Assembly (NCBI RefSeq): GCF_004803895.1
Contig: NZ_CP021978.1
Span: 3,162,001 to 3,226,000, forward strand
Direction: 5' to 3'
Source: Streptomyces hawaiiensis
GTDB taxonomy: Bacteria; Actinomycetota; Actinomycetes; Streptomycetales; Streptomycetaceae
Length of the DNA stretch: 64,000 bases
Shown: positions 7,902 through 16,153 of the stretch, piece by piece
How the letters are laid out: each line of letters starts with the position of its first letter
Position numbering within the stretch: position 1 is the first letter of the stretch
Program-made: the position numbers and the translations under genes
The notes under the pieces: model-generated
The model's input: the letters and a program-made list of their open reading frames with translations, nothing else
Databases searched by the model: none
Told to the model about the DNA's origin: nothing

Positions 7902-9170
7902 TCACCCAGGTTGCGCGAACGGATCGTCGTTGGCCGGCGGTATCGGATCATAGTCTCGCTGGATTTTGAGCGTGGTCACCGATGCAGCGTCCATCTTCAG
8001 ATGGAGCTTGTCACCTGCGAAGCGTTCGATCTCATCATCCCGATCAATACACCGCTTGTGGGGTACGTCGAGCACGACGCAGGTTTTGCCCGTCACCGCA
8101 GAGGTGTACATAAGGCCGTCGATACTGCGCTCACCGGATGGTTCGTGCACTTTGAGCAGGTATTCCGTCAAGATCTGGGTCGGCACGTAGTCGATCTGTT
8201 CGTAGCTCTCTCGAATTGGTTTCGTCAGATCTTTTACAAAATCTCTGAGGAACAAGATTCGGTGTCGCTCGGCGAATCGCTCGACATCGAATTCGGACGG
8301 AAGCGAGGGGAGCTTACTGCCGGTCAAGTCGACTACCGTAAAACGTCGTGTTGCCTGGAAGGACGCAACACTGACGTGAGTGTCGGAAGTTCGCACGAGG
8401 GTTTCCCGCACGGCTGTGTCTGCGTCTTCGGCACCATAGAACATGGGGATGCCGGCAGGACTCATGCGGTTCGCTTGCTTCGCGTACTCTCGTCCGGCCG
8501 TCCCCAGATCCTTCGCTCCCCAGGAAGCCTCAATATCCCTACGTGTGCGGGCTCGCCAGAAAATGTCACCTATCTCAAGGGCGCGATACAAGTCATGCTT
8601 CTCTACGTAATCACTTAGAGCTTGCAGGACCTTAGCCGGATGAACACCGTCCTCGTCGTAATCCTGCTCCTGCCAGTCCGTGCGTAGCCAGAAGACGTAC
8701 CGAGACTCGTACATCACTGCTTCTCGAAAACGCTGCCAGCCAGTGCTGAGCGCTTCGCTCGGCGTGTAGTACCAGAAGTCGTTATCGGTCCACATTTTGT
8801 CAACGATGGAGTCACACACAACCTCTTGAAACTCTGAGTTGGCGAAGACGTGTCCGTATTCCCAGTTAATGAGATCCGATGTGTCAAAAGTGTTGCCTAG
8901 ATACTCGCCCGTTTCCGAGTCATAGCGATGCTCGTTATCTGCGTCTTCATAACGGCGTGTAACCCCCTGCATGAATGCTTCCATGAAGACGTCTAGCTCG
9001 GCGGCCGGAATTTTATCGCAGAAGCTGCATGTCTTCTCGGGCGAGGATGCCTCTTTGACCTTGCTTGCAAGGAAAGACTCAGCAACACATTGCTCGCACA
9101 CCCATTGGTCCCCGCCGGAGTACCAGCCACGATCTTGAGCTTCCATCCAATGCCGCTTGGCAAGTCCCAT
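7902..9170 (-). CDS. HEPN/RES-domain protein, putative NAD-targeting toxin
   Basis: A 422-residue protein. An N-terminal zinc ribbon (C25-x2-C28 and C48-x2-C51) leads into a helical domain of the HEPN/RES N-terminal type (about 55-190), then a RES domain (about 200-370) with the hallmarks FWRARTR and NRMSPAGIPMFYGA. RES toxins of Xre-RES systems degrade or phosphorolyse NAD+; that chemistry is known for the family and only inferred here. No Xre antitoxin is adjacent; the co-transcribed neighbour is the small membrane protein downstream. The ATG at 9170 has GGGGAAG upstream. Lower G+C supports horizontal acquisition. Confidence 0.8.
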   Translation of the reverse strand: MGLAKRHWMEAQDRGWYSGGDQWVCEQCVAESFLASKVKEASSPEKTCSFCDKIPAAELDVFMEAFMQGVTRRYEDADNEHRYDSETGEYLGNTFDTSDLINWEYGHVFANSEFQEVVCDSIVDKMWTDNDFWYYTPSEALSTGWQRFREAVMYESRYVFWLRTDWQEQDYDEDGVHPAKVLQALSDYVEKHDLYRALEIGDIFWRARTRRDIEASWGAKDLGTAGREYAKQANRMSPAGIPMFYGAEDADTAVRETLVRTSDTHVSVASFQATRRFTVVDLTGSKLPSLPSEFDVERFAERHRILFLRDFVKDLTKPIRESYEQIDYVPTQILTEYLLKVHEPSGERSIDGLMYTSAVTGKTCVVLDVPHKRCIDRDDEIERFAGDKLHLKMDAASVTTLKIQRDYDPIPPANDDPFAQPG

Positions 9171-9244
9171 GCGCTTCCCCGTGTTGTTGTGTTACTTGGC
9201 AGTGGTCGCTTCGGTCTCAGGGGTGGAGAGGGACCGGAGCACAC

Positions 9245-9259
9245 GAGCTTCCCAAGCTC
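9245..9259. other. tRNA-Gly-like att core, copy 1
   Basis: GAGCTTCCCAAGCTC is a perfect 4-bp-plus stem around the 7-base loop TTCCCAA, as in the anticodon arm of tRNA-Gly(CCC). No other part of a tRNA is present. Two more copies occur at 12025 and 12971. Probable attachment-site scar. Confidence 0.45.
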
Positions 9260-9285
9260 TGGTCACGGCTTAGCGGCTCGTTCGG

Positions 9286-9846
9286 TCATCGATTGGGGTC
9301 AAAGACCGTCCCACGTAGAGGGTTCTCATCGCTCCACCGACCATTGATGACATCATCCGCCCATCGCGTAGTCACCACAGCCCGAGCTGAGAAGTACGTC
9401 CCCAAGGAATCTGTCTGCGAGATGTAGGCAGTAGCCATCACCGAATCTCGGTCAGCAACGACCTGACGTACTCGTTGCTCCACGGCGCGCAGTTCACGAG
9501 CAAACGCGCTATAAAACACGTCTAGCCCGTACGTCAGTAGGCGAGCCAAAGGCTTCTCGAACGCCCCACGCAGTTCGGCTACTTTGTTATCGAAGTCGCC
9601 AAGGTCCGGGACCCGACCTTGTCCGACGTCCACTAGCACTTGCATCAAATACATGAGCCATGCCTGCGCTTCGCTGCGGACCTCGGCAACACAGCGGACC
9701 GCCTCGTCTCGACGATCTGCCGCTTTCGCAGCAGCACTAGCCTCTAGCGCCCGTTTCTGAGCTTGCATGGGCCCAAAGTAGGTCGCGGCTCCGCCGATCA
9801 TGGCGCCGACCAGACCCGCTCCCACTGCAGCCCAAGCAGCATCCAC
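9286..9846 (-). CDS. Small N-terminally anchored helical protein
   Basis: A 186-residue protein with one glycine-rich membrane segment at about residues 5-25 (VGAGLVGAMIGGAATYF), a short coiled-coil with many Ala, Lys and Arg (30-55), and a helical domain to the end. The GTG at 9846 has GGGGGA at good spacing; a TTG at 9858 would add four residues but has no ribosome site. The plan matches the proteins at 7343, 13696 and 24598. No catalytic motif is seen. It is transcribed leftwards, separated from the RES gene by the att-like scar. Confidence 0.6.
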   Translation of the reverse strand: MDAAWAAVGAGLVGAMIGGAATYFGPMQAQKRALEASAAAKAADRRDEAVRCVAEVRSEAQAWLMYLMQVLVDVGQGRVPDLGDFDNKVAELRGAFEKPLARLLTYGLDVFYSAFARELRAVEQRVRQVVADRDSVMATAYISQTDSLGTYFSARAVVTTRWADDVINGRWSDENPLRGTVFDPNR

Positions 9847-9993
9847 GTCATCCCCCAAGACGACTCACCAGGCACCAGCGCGCCTGCCCAAATCCAGTTC
9901 GAGCCCACGACGCTACCTGAGTGGGCCGGACATAGGGTGCTCGTTGGAGGGGCGCCGGCGAGGTAGGTGGCAAGTGAGCCCGAGGTCGTGCCA

Positions 9994-10098
9994 CTCCTGC
10001 ATCAAGGCCGGACGGCTCCAAGAGGCTTTCGACCTCGGCGAGCGGGTCCTCGCCGACTGAGACCGGGCCTTGGGACTCGACCACTCCAATCTCCTGAA
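9994..10098 (+). pseudogene. TPR-repeat protein fragment
   Basis: One recognisable tetratricopeptide unit of the kinesin-light-chain-like type common in Streptomyces NB-ARC/TPR proteins: SCIKAGRLQEAFDLGERVLAD, an in-frame TGA at 10058-10060, then DRALGLDHSNLL in the same frame. The continuous frame across the stop shows it is a decayed remnant. The remaining sequence from 9859 to 10310 holds nothing else I can support. Confidence 0.55.
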
Positions 10099-10310
10099 GC
10101 AGGGTTCAGCCAGCAATGGCCTATCCGTGGACTCGTCCCGCCCTATTCGCCACGTACAGGGCCGTGACCTGCTGCGTTGCCTAGGACCCAAGTGGCCTCC
10201 GGAGCCGTGTCGCCATGTACGCCTAAGCCTTGCCGCCGGTTTCTGCGACTGGCACACAGTGACGGCTGCCTGCACATATGGTTCCTCCGGATAACGACGG
10301 AGGGGGACTG

Positions 10311-10685
10311 GTGCGATACAGCGCTCTGCCCTGGATGATCTTTGCCGCGGTGCTGCTACTTGCCGGCTGCGCGTCAGCCAACGATGTCTACTGGGATGCG
10401 TTTTCCACCGGCGAAGAAGTGGCCGGCGGCTACGAGGCTCCCTCGCAGCCCGCTGACTGTTCAGGCAAGGAGGGTGCTGAAGCCATCGCGTGCGGCGCTG
10501 GGTGGAACAGCCCTACACAGTTCTGGATCGACGACGAATGTGGAAGCAGGATGCCCGACACGTCGGAGCGGCAGGTGTGGATGGAGGGCTGTCGAGACGG
10601 AGCCAATGACTCGCCTAAGACGTCATCTCAATTGGTGGATAATTGTGTAGATAGTCGCTGGCAGACGTGCTGTGGTGGCGGTTGA
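10311..10685 (+). CDS. Lipoprotein whose 3' end is replaced by an IS insertion
   Basis: A small exported lipoprotein: GTG start behind GGAGGGGGA, hydrophobic signal (residues about 7-20) and lipobox LAGC, so the mature protein starts at Cys. The mature part is acidic with several cysteines and ends in MEGCRDGANDSP. From 10619 the reading frame runs into the IS and gains 22 foreign residues before a stop at 10683-10685. If the IS and one TAA target copy are removed, the frame continues after SP with NYEQYGPRP and stops at 11873-11875, so about 9 native codons were displaced. The protein may still be made with an altered tail. Function is unknown. Confidence 0.7.
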   Translation: MRYSALPWMIFAAVLLLAGCASANDVYWDAFSTGEEVAGGYEAPSQPADCSGKEGAEAIACGAGWNSPTQFWIDDECGSRMPDTSERQVWMEGCRDGANDSPKTSSQLVDNCVDSRWQTCCGGG

Positions 10686-10693
10686 ATGCCTTG

Positions 10694-11029
10694 GTGAGCG
10701 ACTACTGGACACCCGCGCATCACGCGGTCGAGCACGAGGATGCGGAGACCCTGGCCCGGTTGCTGGCCGACGGTACCGATCCTGATGAGGTCTTCAGCAA
10801 CATGACGCTGCTGACGCACGCAATCGACGCCGAGGGCGATGGCTCCCTGCAGAGTGGTCAACCGTTGACCGTGCACACCACTGCTGTGCTGCTGGCCTTC
10901 GGGGCTGACCCGGAGCTCGCCGATCCAGACGGTCGCACCCCCATGGACATGGCCAAGCACTACGGCCACGACTTGGCGGTGAAGCTGCTGCGGGCCCACA
11001 TCAGCGGCCGAGCCGCCGGTAACAGATGA
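10694..11029 (+). CDS. Ankyrin-repeat protein, apparent IS passenger
   Basis: About 111 residues starting at the GTG at 10694 (MSDYWTPAHHAVEHEDAETL). At least two ankyrin units are visible: TPAHHAVEHEDAETLARLLADG with DPDE, and ADPELADPDGRTPMDMAKHYG. An upstream GTG at 10667 would add nine residues that look non-coding. The gene lies wholly between the left inverted repeat and the transposase stop and overlaps the convergent transposase gene by 29 bp. Ankyrin repeats bind proteins; the target is unknown. Small ankyrin proteins of this type are common in Streptomyces genomes, so capture of a host gene is plausible. Confidence 0.75.
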   Translation: MSDYWTPAHHAVEHEDAETLARLLADGTDPDEVFSNMTLLTHAIDAEGDGSLQSGQPLTVHTTAVLLAFGADPELADPDGRTPMDMAKHYGHDLAVKLLRAHISGRAAGNR

Positions 11030-11809
11030 GGGTGCAGGCGATACTCGTGAAGGCGAGGAAATGCTCGGCCTTGCGCTCATAACGACGGTGGAGACGGCGG
11101 CAGCCGGCGAGCCAGGACATGGTGCGTTCGATCGTCCAACGATGACGTCCCAGCCGCTGGGAGGTCTCAACTCCCTTGCGGGCGATGCGGTGCCGGATGC
11201 CTCGGCAGCTTAACCATCGCCGCAGGTGGGCATAGTCGTAGCCCTTGTCGGCATGGAGCTTGCCGGGCTTGCGACGCCGGGGGCCCCGGCGGGACCGGAC
11301 CGGCGGTATGCCCTTCACAAGCGGGATCAGGGCCTGGCTGTCATGGACGTTGGCACCCGAGGTCCCCACGGACAGGGGCAGACCGGTCCGCTCGGTGATC
11401 AAGTGGATCTTTGAGCCGTACTTGCCCCGGTCTACAGGATTCGGACCTGTCAGGTCCCCCTTTTCAGGGCGCGCATGTTCACCGAGTCGATCGCGCACCG
11501 CGACCAGTCCAGTTCGCCACGGGACCCGAGCTCGTCAAGCACCAGGCGGTGGAGCTTGGCCCACACCCTGGCCTTCGTCCACTCGGTGAAGCGTCGGTGA
11601 GCCGTCGCGCCGGACGGCCCGAACGACGCGGTCGGCAACTGCTGCCACGTGCAGCCCGAGGTCGCCACGAAGACGATCGCGGCCAGCACTTCGCGGTCGC
11701 CATGCCTCCGCCGGCCCCCACCCTGGGGCCGCGACGGCGCTTCCGGAACCACTCGCTGGAACAGCTCCCACAACTCATCCGGCACCAGCCGCTCGACGAT
11801 CCTCACCAC
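11001..11809 (-). CDS. IS5-family transposase in two frames (-1 frameshift)
   Basis: DDE transposase split over two overlapping frames. The first (11450-11809, GTG start) holds the N-terminal helical domain (ELWELFQRVVP ... CTWQQLPTASFGPSGATAHRRF) and the first catalytic Asp region (DWSRCAIDS). The second (11001-11498) holds the other residues (HADKGYDYAHLR and TIERTMSWL). The frames join at the run AAAAGGGGG near 11458-11466, where a -1 slip gives ALK-to-EKGD continuity and then LTGPNPVDRGKYGSKIH, a conserved junction in this group. It is therefore probably intact through programmed frameshifting rather than broken. Confidence 0.85.
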
Positions 11810-11903
11810 GACCGCCAGCTTACCCAGCCAAATGAGATGACTTCTAACTATGAGCAGTACGGACCCCGCCCGTAACCACCCGACGGTCGCAAGAAGAGCT
11901 CCT

Positions 11904-12040
11904 GCCAGAACCGTGCCAGATCGTACGGGGAATCACGGGGAATGACGGGGACCAAGCCGTCGGCCCGTCAGTCCGCACAGCCGGTCCACCGCAGGTCAGG
12001 CCGGCAACCGTCCGTGGAGAACCCAAGCTTCCCAAGCTCA
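11904..12040. repeat. Integrase-3'/att-like footprint, left copy (att core 12025-12039)
   Basis: CCAGAAC, then TACGGGGAATCACGG (11923-11937), then AAGCTTCCCAAGCTCAGG (12025 on) recur in the same order and nearly the same spacing at 12862-12990. The last motif equals the anticodon arm of tRNA-Gly(CCC). The segment looks like the end of an integrase gene plus its att site. No intact gene lies between 11876 and 12105. Confidence 0.5.
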
Positions 12041-12105
12041 GGGCGTGCGCGGTGCTGGCATGGTGAAGCATCGACAAAGCGAGCGGTGTCGCCGAGTATC
12101 CCGGT

Positions 12106-12609
12106 GTGACTGATGACGAACTCGTTCTGGCCATCCGCACGCACGTTGCCGGCCGGGGCCTGCCCGACCCAGCATCCGCTGACGACGTCGCCGCCTTTGA
12201 GCGAGTGGTCGGGCACCCGATGCCCGAGCTGTTGAGGCGGATGTATCTCGAAGTCGCCAACGGTGGCTTCGGACCGTGGGAAGTGGCATCCCTGACCGAC
12301 ACCGGCGACTGGTTCAGTGACTGTGCGGACATCACGATGGCCTACCGCGGCTTCGCCGATCCCGATGGCCTTCCGCCGGGGATCGTCCCGCTTATGGACC
12401 GGGGCTGTGCCATGTGGACGCTGATCGACTTCCGGACGGCGGATGGACAACTGTGGGATTGGGACCCCAACCTCTGCTGCATGCAGCATGCCCTTGCGCC
12501 GCTCGGGCAGCCGCTCGCTCAGTGGCTCACCGACTGGGTGCACGGCAAAGCACACGAAGGCCCCTACCCACAGCGCGTGTTGGCCACGGCGGACTGTCGC
12601 AACCAGTGA
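12106..12609 (+). CDS. SMI1/KNR4-family protein
   Basis: A 167-residue protein with the SUKH/SMI1-KNR4 fold pattern: DDVAAFERVVGHPMPELLRRMYLEVANGGFG near residues 27-57, then a central acidic and aromatic part (DWDPNLCCMQ) and a conserved LAQWLTDWVHG near the C-terminus. Proteins of this superfamily often act as immunity proteins for secreted or contact-dependent toxins, or as intracellular scaffolds. The GTG at 12106 is used. No toxin gene is next to it; two att-like footprints flank it, so it may be an orphan immunity gene brought in as a small cassette. Confidence 0.8.
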   Translation: MTDDELVLAIRTHVAGRGLPDPASADDVAAFERVVGHPMPELLRRMYLEVANGGFGPWEVASLTDTGDWFSDCADITMAYRGFADPDGLPPGIVPLMDRGCAMWTLIDFRTADGQLWDWDPNLCCMQHALAPLGQPLAQWLTDWVHGKAHEGPYPQRVLATADCRNQ

Positions 12610-13314
12610 GGCCGTTGAGACGAGGGCGGTGCGCGGTCGGTGCTGGCAGGTCACTGCTTGGCCATCGACGAAGCCCAGCCGTCGGTTAGGTCCCGGACGA
12701 GTCTCCGGGCCCCAGACAGGCCAGGGATGCAACCATTCCCTGCAGAGCTGGAACCCCCGGAAGCCGACCGCGCGCCAGAGACCATAGCCGCGAGCACTGA
12801 CAACCGACCCAACGGCGCCGACCGTCAGCTGTGGCCAGTTGGCCCCGCACCGCAACCGCACCAGAACGAGCGGGGAAGTACGGGGAATCACGGTGAAAGC
12901 GGCCGAGCCCGGCAAGGCTCGATGCAGATCGTTCAGCCAGGTCAGCGCGCGAACCCGCTGCAAATGACCGCAGCTTCCCAAGCTGAGGTCCCACCGCAAG
13001 GCTGGCCGCCGTCATGGACGATGACCTCATGAAGGTGCGGGCTTGGTTCTGTCTCTTTGGTCAGTGTCGGGTGCAGACGAGGATGCCCGCGAGGCGGAGT
13101 GCGGCCTGTTAGGCGACGGAAGGCGTCTCCCTCTGACACCGTCGATGGCCGGCATGTTGTTGCACGTTGATCGAATGGCCGATGAACCCCACCACGCATG
13201 AGCTCGTCGACAACCAGATCCCCGCCGAGCAGTGGGACGCCTGCAGGAAGGGCAAAACACCCGGGCCGCTCTGATGTGCCTGTGGGATCGTTGAGCCGGG
13301 GAGGGAGCGTGGTG
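12610..13314. other. Decayed intergenic DNA with second att footprint
   Basis: No confident gene. The right copy of the integrase/att-like footprint is at 12862-12990, with the core CAGCTTCCCAAGCTG at 12971-12985. A 30-codon ORF at 13182-13274 (MNPTTHELVDNQIPAEQWDA...) reads like protein but has no ribosome site and is too short to judge. The stretch near 13040 (GGTTCTGTCTCTTTGG) resembles an IS end; I could not find its partner. Confidence 0.4.
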
Positions 13315-13689
13315 ATGAGAGTTGCCGCGTTATGCGGCCTTGTTCCCGCTGTCCTCCTGACCGCGGGGTGCGAGAGCACACACAGCGCCGAGGCGGAGCC
13401 GTCGCCGAGCTACAGAGGCCCCGCCTGGGACGCCTATCGTGAGGGCTGGGGATTCGGGAAGCAGCGCCATGATGACGCCGTGGTGCCGCGCGACGTGGCG
13501 CGGAATGCTGAGTCAGGGGATCTCGGAGACGCTGTCGACGCCGATATGGAAAACGCCGAATGGTGATGCGAACGGAACCTCCCGAGTGAGCTGGAGACGG
13601 AGGACCAGGACCAAGAGGACGCGTTGGTCGCCGGGTGCGTCGGCGGGGTCTTGCCGCTCGCGGACCACCCTGAGCTCTATGTCCAGTAA
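13315..13689 (+). pseudogene. Lipoprotein gene with an in-frame stop
   Basis: The ATG at 13315 follows GGGGAGGGAG and opens a signal peptide with lipobox LTAGC, so the product is a secreted lipoprotein; the mature part begins ESTHSAEAEPSPS and contains AWDAYREGWGFG. A TGA at 13564-13566 ends an 83-residue protein. The same frame continues for 40 codons after the TGA to a TAA at 13687 with convincing sequence (LETEDQDQEDALVAGCVGG, later LADHPELYVQ), so a nonsense mutation (from TGG or CGA) is likely. The short form may still be exported. It precedes the membrane protein at 13696 by six bases, so both were one operon. Confidence 0.6.
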
Positions 13690-13695
13690 GGGATT

Positions 13696-14547
13696 ATGGA
13701 TCTTCAGGGAATAGGGGCGTTGGCTGCTGCTGCGGTCGCGGCTGTCGGTATCCCGGCCGCACTGGTCGTCGGCAGGTGGCAGATGCGCGCGGCGCTGCGG
13801 GCAGCGGAGCAAACGGCCCGTGCCGGCATGGCACAGGCAGAGGCCAGCTACAAGGCGGCACTCGATGCCGTCCGTGCCTCCGCGGACGAGACACACGCCC
13901 AGTGGCTCAGGGACACACGTCGACAGGCCTATTCCTCGTTCCTCCTCGCCTGCCACGAAGCGCTCACGGCTTCCCTCGAGCTGAGGGAAAACTGTGGCAC
14001 ACAAGAGCGATACGACCGGTATGAAGCACTGGAGGACGAGGTTCGGGCGGCATCAACGAAGGCTCACACCGCGGAGCTTGTCGTAAGGCTTGAAGGGCCG
14101 GATTCCGTATCGCTGCTCGCCACCCATTTGGTCGGCCTTCTGGACAGCATCATACGGGACGATAACTACATGGCTAACCTCGCCAAGGCCCGCCCCGATC
14201 TCGAACTGCTGGTAGAGGAGGAAGGAATGTCGAGCCCCTACGGTGATCTCCTCAACGCAGTGATCACTTACCAGTTTGAAGCGCGGAATGAACCGGCCCG
14301 TGGCGCGTATCACTGGGAAGAGGACGTGCCAGACGAGCTCGCCGCCGCGTGGAAAGCCGTTCAGCAAGCCAGATTCCGAATTCCATTTCCGCATAGAGAT
14401 CTGGCTGAACTCGTCACCGCAGAGTCCCGGCACGCCTCCTGGGAAGCGCGCAACAGGAGAGACACTGCAGCCCGTGAGTGGGATGAAGCGCAACGCAATT
14501 ACGTCGCGACCGTAAGGGAACTCCTTAGCGCACCCGCGAGTAGGTGA
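13696..14547 (+). CDS. N-terminally anchored coiled-coil protein
   Basis: A 283-residue protein starting at the ATG at 13696. A membrane segment at about residues 7-25 (ALAAAAVAAVGIPAALVVG) is followed by a long alanine-rich coiled coil (28-75) and a helical domain of about 200 residues. The motif WLRDTRRQAYSSFLLACHEA resembles RWDQKRLDTYASYANAL of the protein at 24598. No catalytic residues are apparent. Six bases separate it from the preceding lipoprotein gene. Role unknown; such proteins recur in Streptomyces accessory regions. Confidence 0.7.
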   Translation: MDLQGIGALAAAAVAAVGIPAALVVGRWQMRAALRAAEQTARAGMAQAEASYKAALDAVRASADETHAQWLRDTRRQAYSSFLLACHEALTASLELRENCGTQERYDRYEALEDEVRAASTKAHTAELVVRLEGPDSVSLLATHLVGLLDSIIRDDNYMANLAKARPDLELLVEEEGMSSPYGDLLNAVITYQFEARNEPARGAYHWEEDVPDELAAAWKAVQQARFRIPFPHRDLAELVTAESRHASWEARNRRDTAAREWDEAQRNYVATVRELLSAPASR

Positions 14548-15121
14548 ACAACTGCCTTGCCCAGGCGCAGTATCTCGGCGAGGAATTCGTCGCCGTGGCT
14601 CCCCAGATGCCGGACAGCCTACGGGAGACCACCTGTCGGCCCGGTCTCGCAGCGGCAGACGGGCGAACGGGGCTCGGCCGCGTGCCGTCCAGGATGAACC
14701 GCACCGACGGGTGGTCGCGGCGGCGCCCAAGCATGTCGCGGTGGAGTTCGCGGCAGTCGACGTCGACAGCCGTGTTCGTGTTCCGCGAAGCGGTCACCGC
14801 TTGTTGGGAAGGGCCACGGCCGACCCCACAGGCCACGAGAGGGGCGGCCGTGGCTCGACCTGCACCGCCTCACCGAGGCTGCACGCCTCCCGTACTCTTC
14901 CCCGCACCCTCACGACACAGATCTCCTGAATGGCTGTCTACCACCAATGGGTCCCACACCGCACGCGATGGAGCGGAACCCGCGGCGCCCGGCTGTTTGC
15001 CAGCGTTCGTGATGGTCGTGGCGGCCTGTTCGACGCCGGGGTAGGGATGCGGGTGGGAACTGAGAGCGTGCGCTCGGTGGTCAACGGCGACTGGGTTCGG
15101 GGCAGTCTAGGACGACGTCTT
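14548..15121. other. Intergenic, no supported gene
   Basis: Several open frames exist on both strands but none has a ribosome site, a recognisable domain or consistent codon use. I see no repeat or hairpin of note. Confidence 0.5.
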
Positions 15122-15652
15122 CTAGCTACTGCCCCCGCATCCCACAGTCTTCTTTATGGGGCACTTTGCGGGTTGACCGCCCAGCGTATTGGATTCGTAC
15201 GGACTCCTACTGAGCACGCCCACTTCGCTACGGCGCCACTTCTGGCCAGCACTGTCGACGAACGTCATCTTGATGCCAACGATGAAATCACCGTTCCCGT
15301 AAGGAACCTCGACCCTGGAACAGGGCGGAACCTGGCCCACAAATTTGTCGACGTATTTTAGGTCCTTTGATGTCGAGTCGCCGGGCACTCTGATGTAAAC
15401 ATCGGTGGCCGGATCGAATGATCTGTTGGAAATCACTACGACCCATGTTTCAGGTCGTGCTCCATTTTTTGTCCTGTCCTCCACCCAATTCGTAACCAGC
15501 GCCGCTTGACTCTGCTCTTGCTCTCTGTCCTGCTCCTTGATTTCCTGCAGCTGGTACCACCCGAGTACGCCGGTAACCATAAGGCCAATAGCGGCCGCAC
15601 CTGAAGAAACGTCAGTAGCCCAGTCCCGCTTGCGCCGTGCGCTGCCCTCCAT
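15122..15652 (-). CDS. Single-TM hypothetical protein
   Basis: A 176-residue protein from the ATG at 15652, chosen because it follows GGAGGGGGAG closely. A basic N-terminus (ARRKRD) leads into one membrane segment (about 16-34, AAAIGLMVTGVLGWYQL), a short charged coiled coil (QEIKEQDREQEQSQ) and an exported or cytoplasmic beta-rich domain with WVVVISNRSFDPATDVYIRV, as in proteins carrying a C-terminal Ig-like fold. The same frame is open upstream to a GTG at 16144, ten bases after the end of the preceding gene, and that extension contains a signal-like segment; a 340-residue form cannot be excluded. Confidence 0.6.
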   Translation of the reverse strand: MEGSARRKRDWATDVSSGAAAIGLMVTGVLGWYQLQEIKEQDREQEQSQAALVTNWVEDRTKNGARPETWVVVISNRSFDPATDVYIRVPGDSTSKDLKYVDKFVGQVPPCSRVEVPYGNGDFIVGIKMTFVDSAGQKWRRSEVGVLSRSPYESNTLGGQPAKCPIKKTVGCGGSS

Positions 15653-16153
15653 CGCTCCCCCTCCAATTTGGAGGAGGAAATACCCGTGCTCGTACTGCGG
15701 AAACCCCTGTTGGCGAGCTGTGTCTAGATCCGTACAAACACTCAGCCCGTCTTCGCCCTCGGTGGTCCTACTGCAGCTCTGGTCACGACGACTGCGCAGG
15801 GCTGTGTGCACACAAAGCCGACCGACTTGGCCCCACAACCTCAGGATGGGCTCCCGCTGACGATCGCAAATGGACGCCCCGCCCGTGTATTTGTAGATTG
15901 CAGCTCTCAGATAGCTGCGGATCAGTAGGATCTGACTCCTGACATCAACGGCCCCGGACAGGGGCGCACACAAGCGACTCTGTCCGGCCGTAGGGTCAGT
16001 CGACGGCAACACCGTTGCAGCTTCGGATCGCACCCCTGGAGCGGTAGTCACTAAGCTCAGTCCCACCGCAAGCGTGCCAAGCGCACGCCGGATGAGAACA
16101 GGGAGCCCCGGACCGTTTCCGAGGCCCCCTGCTGCACTACACACGGTTGCCGC
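15653..16153. other. Gap with only the in-frame extension of the gene at 15122
   Basis: No independent gene is supported. The leftward frame of the following gene stays open to 16144 and includes RRALGTLAVGLSLVTTAPG, which could be a signal peptide. Otherwise I see nothing. Confidence 0.4.

Larger units (their letters stand above)
10619..11844. mobile_element. IS5-family (IS1031-like) element carrying a passenger gene
   Basis: 1226 bp bounded by 17-bp inverted repeats matching at 15 positions: GACGTCATCTCAATTGG at 10619-10635 and, on the other strand, GAAGTCATCTCATTTGG at 11844-11828. The ends are flanked by TAA on both sides (10616-10618 and 11845-11847), a 3-bp duplication of the TNA type made by IS1031-like elements. 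Removing the element restores the lipoprotein frame. The transposase occupies only the right two thirds; the left third holds an ankyrin-repeat gene, which makes it larger than usual members of the group (roughly 0.85-0.95 kb). Confidence 0.75.

Noticed and set aside
11001..11809. Transposase as a pseudogene because of two frames
   Set aside because: The -1 junction at an AAAAGGGGG run with conserved sequence on both sides is the normal programmed frameshift layout of this IS group.
14544..15044. Rightward 166-codon frame
   Set aside because: No ribosome site, low-complexity Arg/Ser/Pro composition and no recognisable domain.
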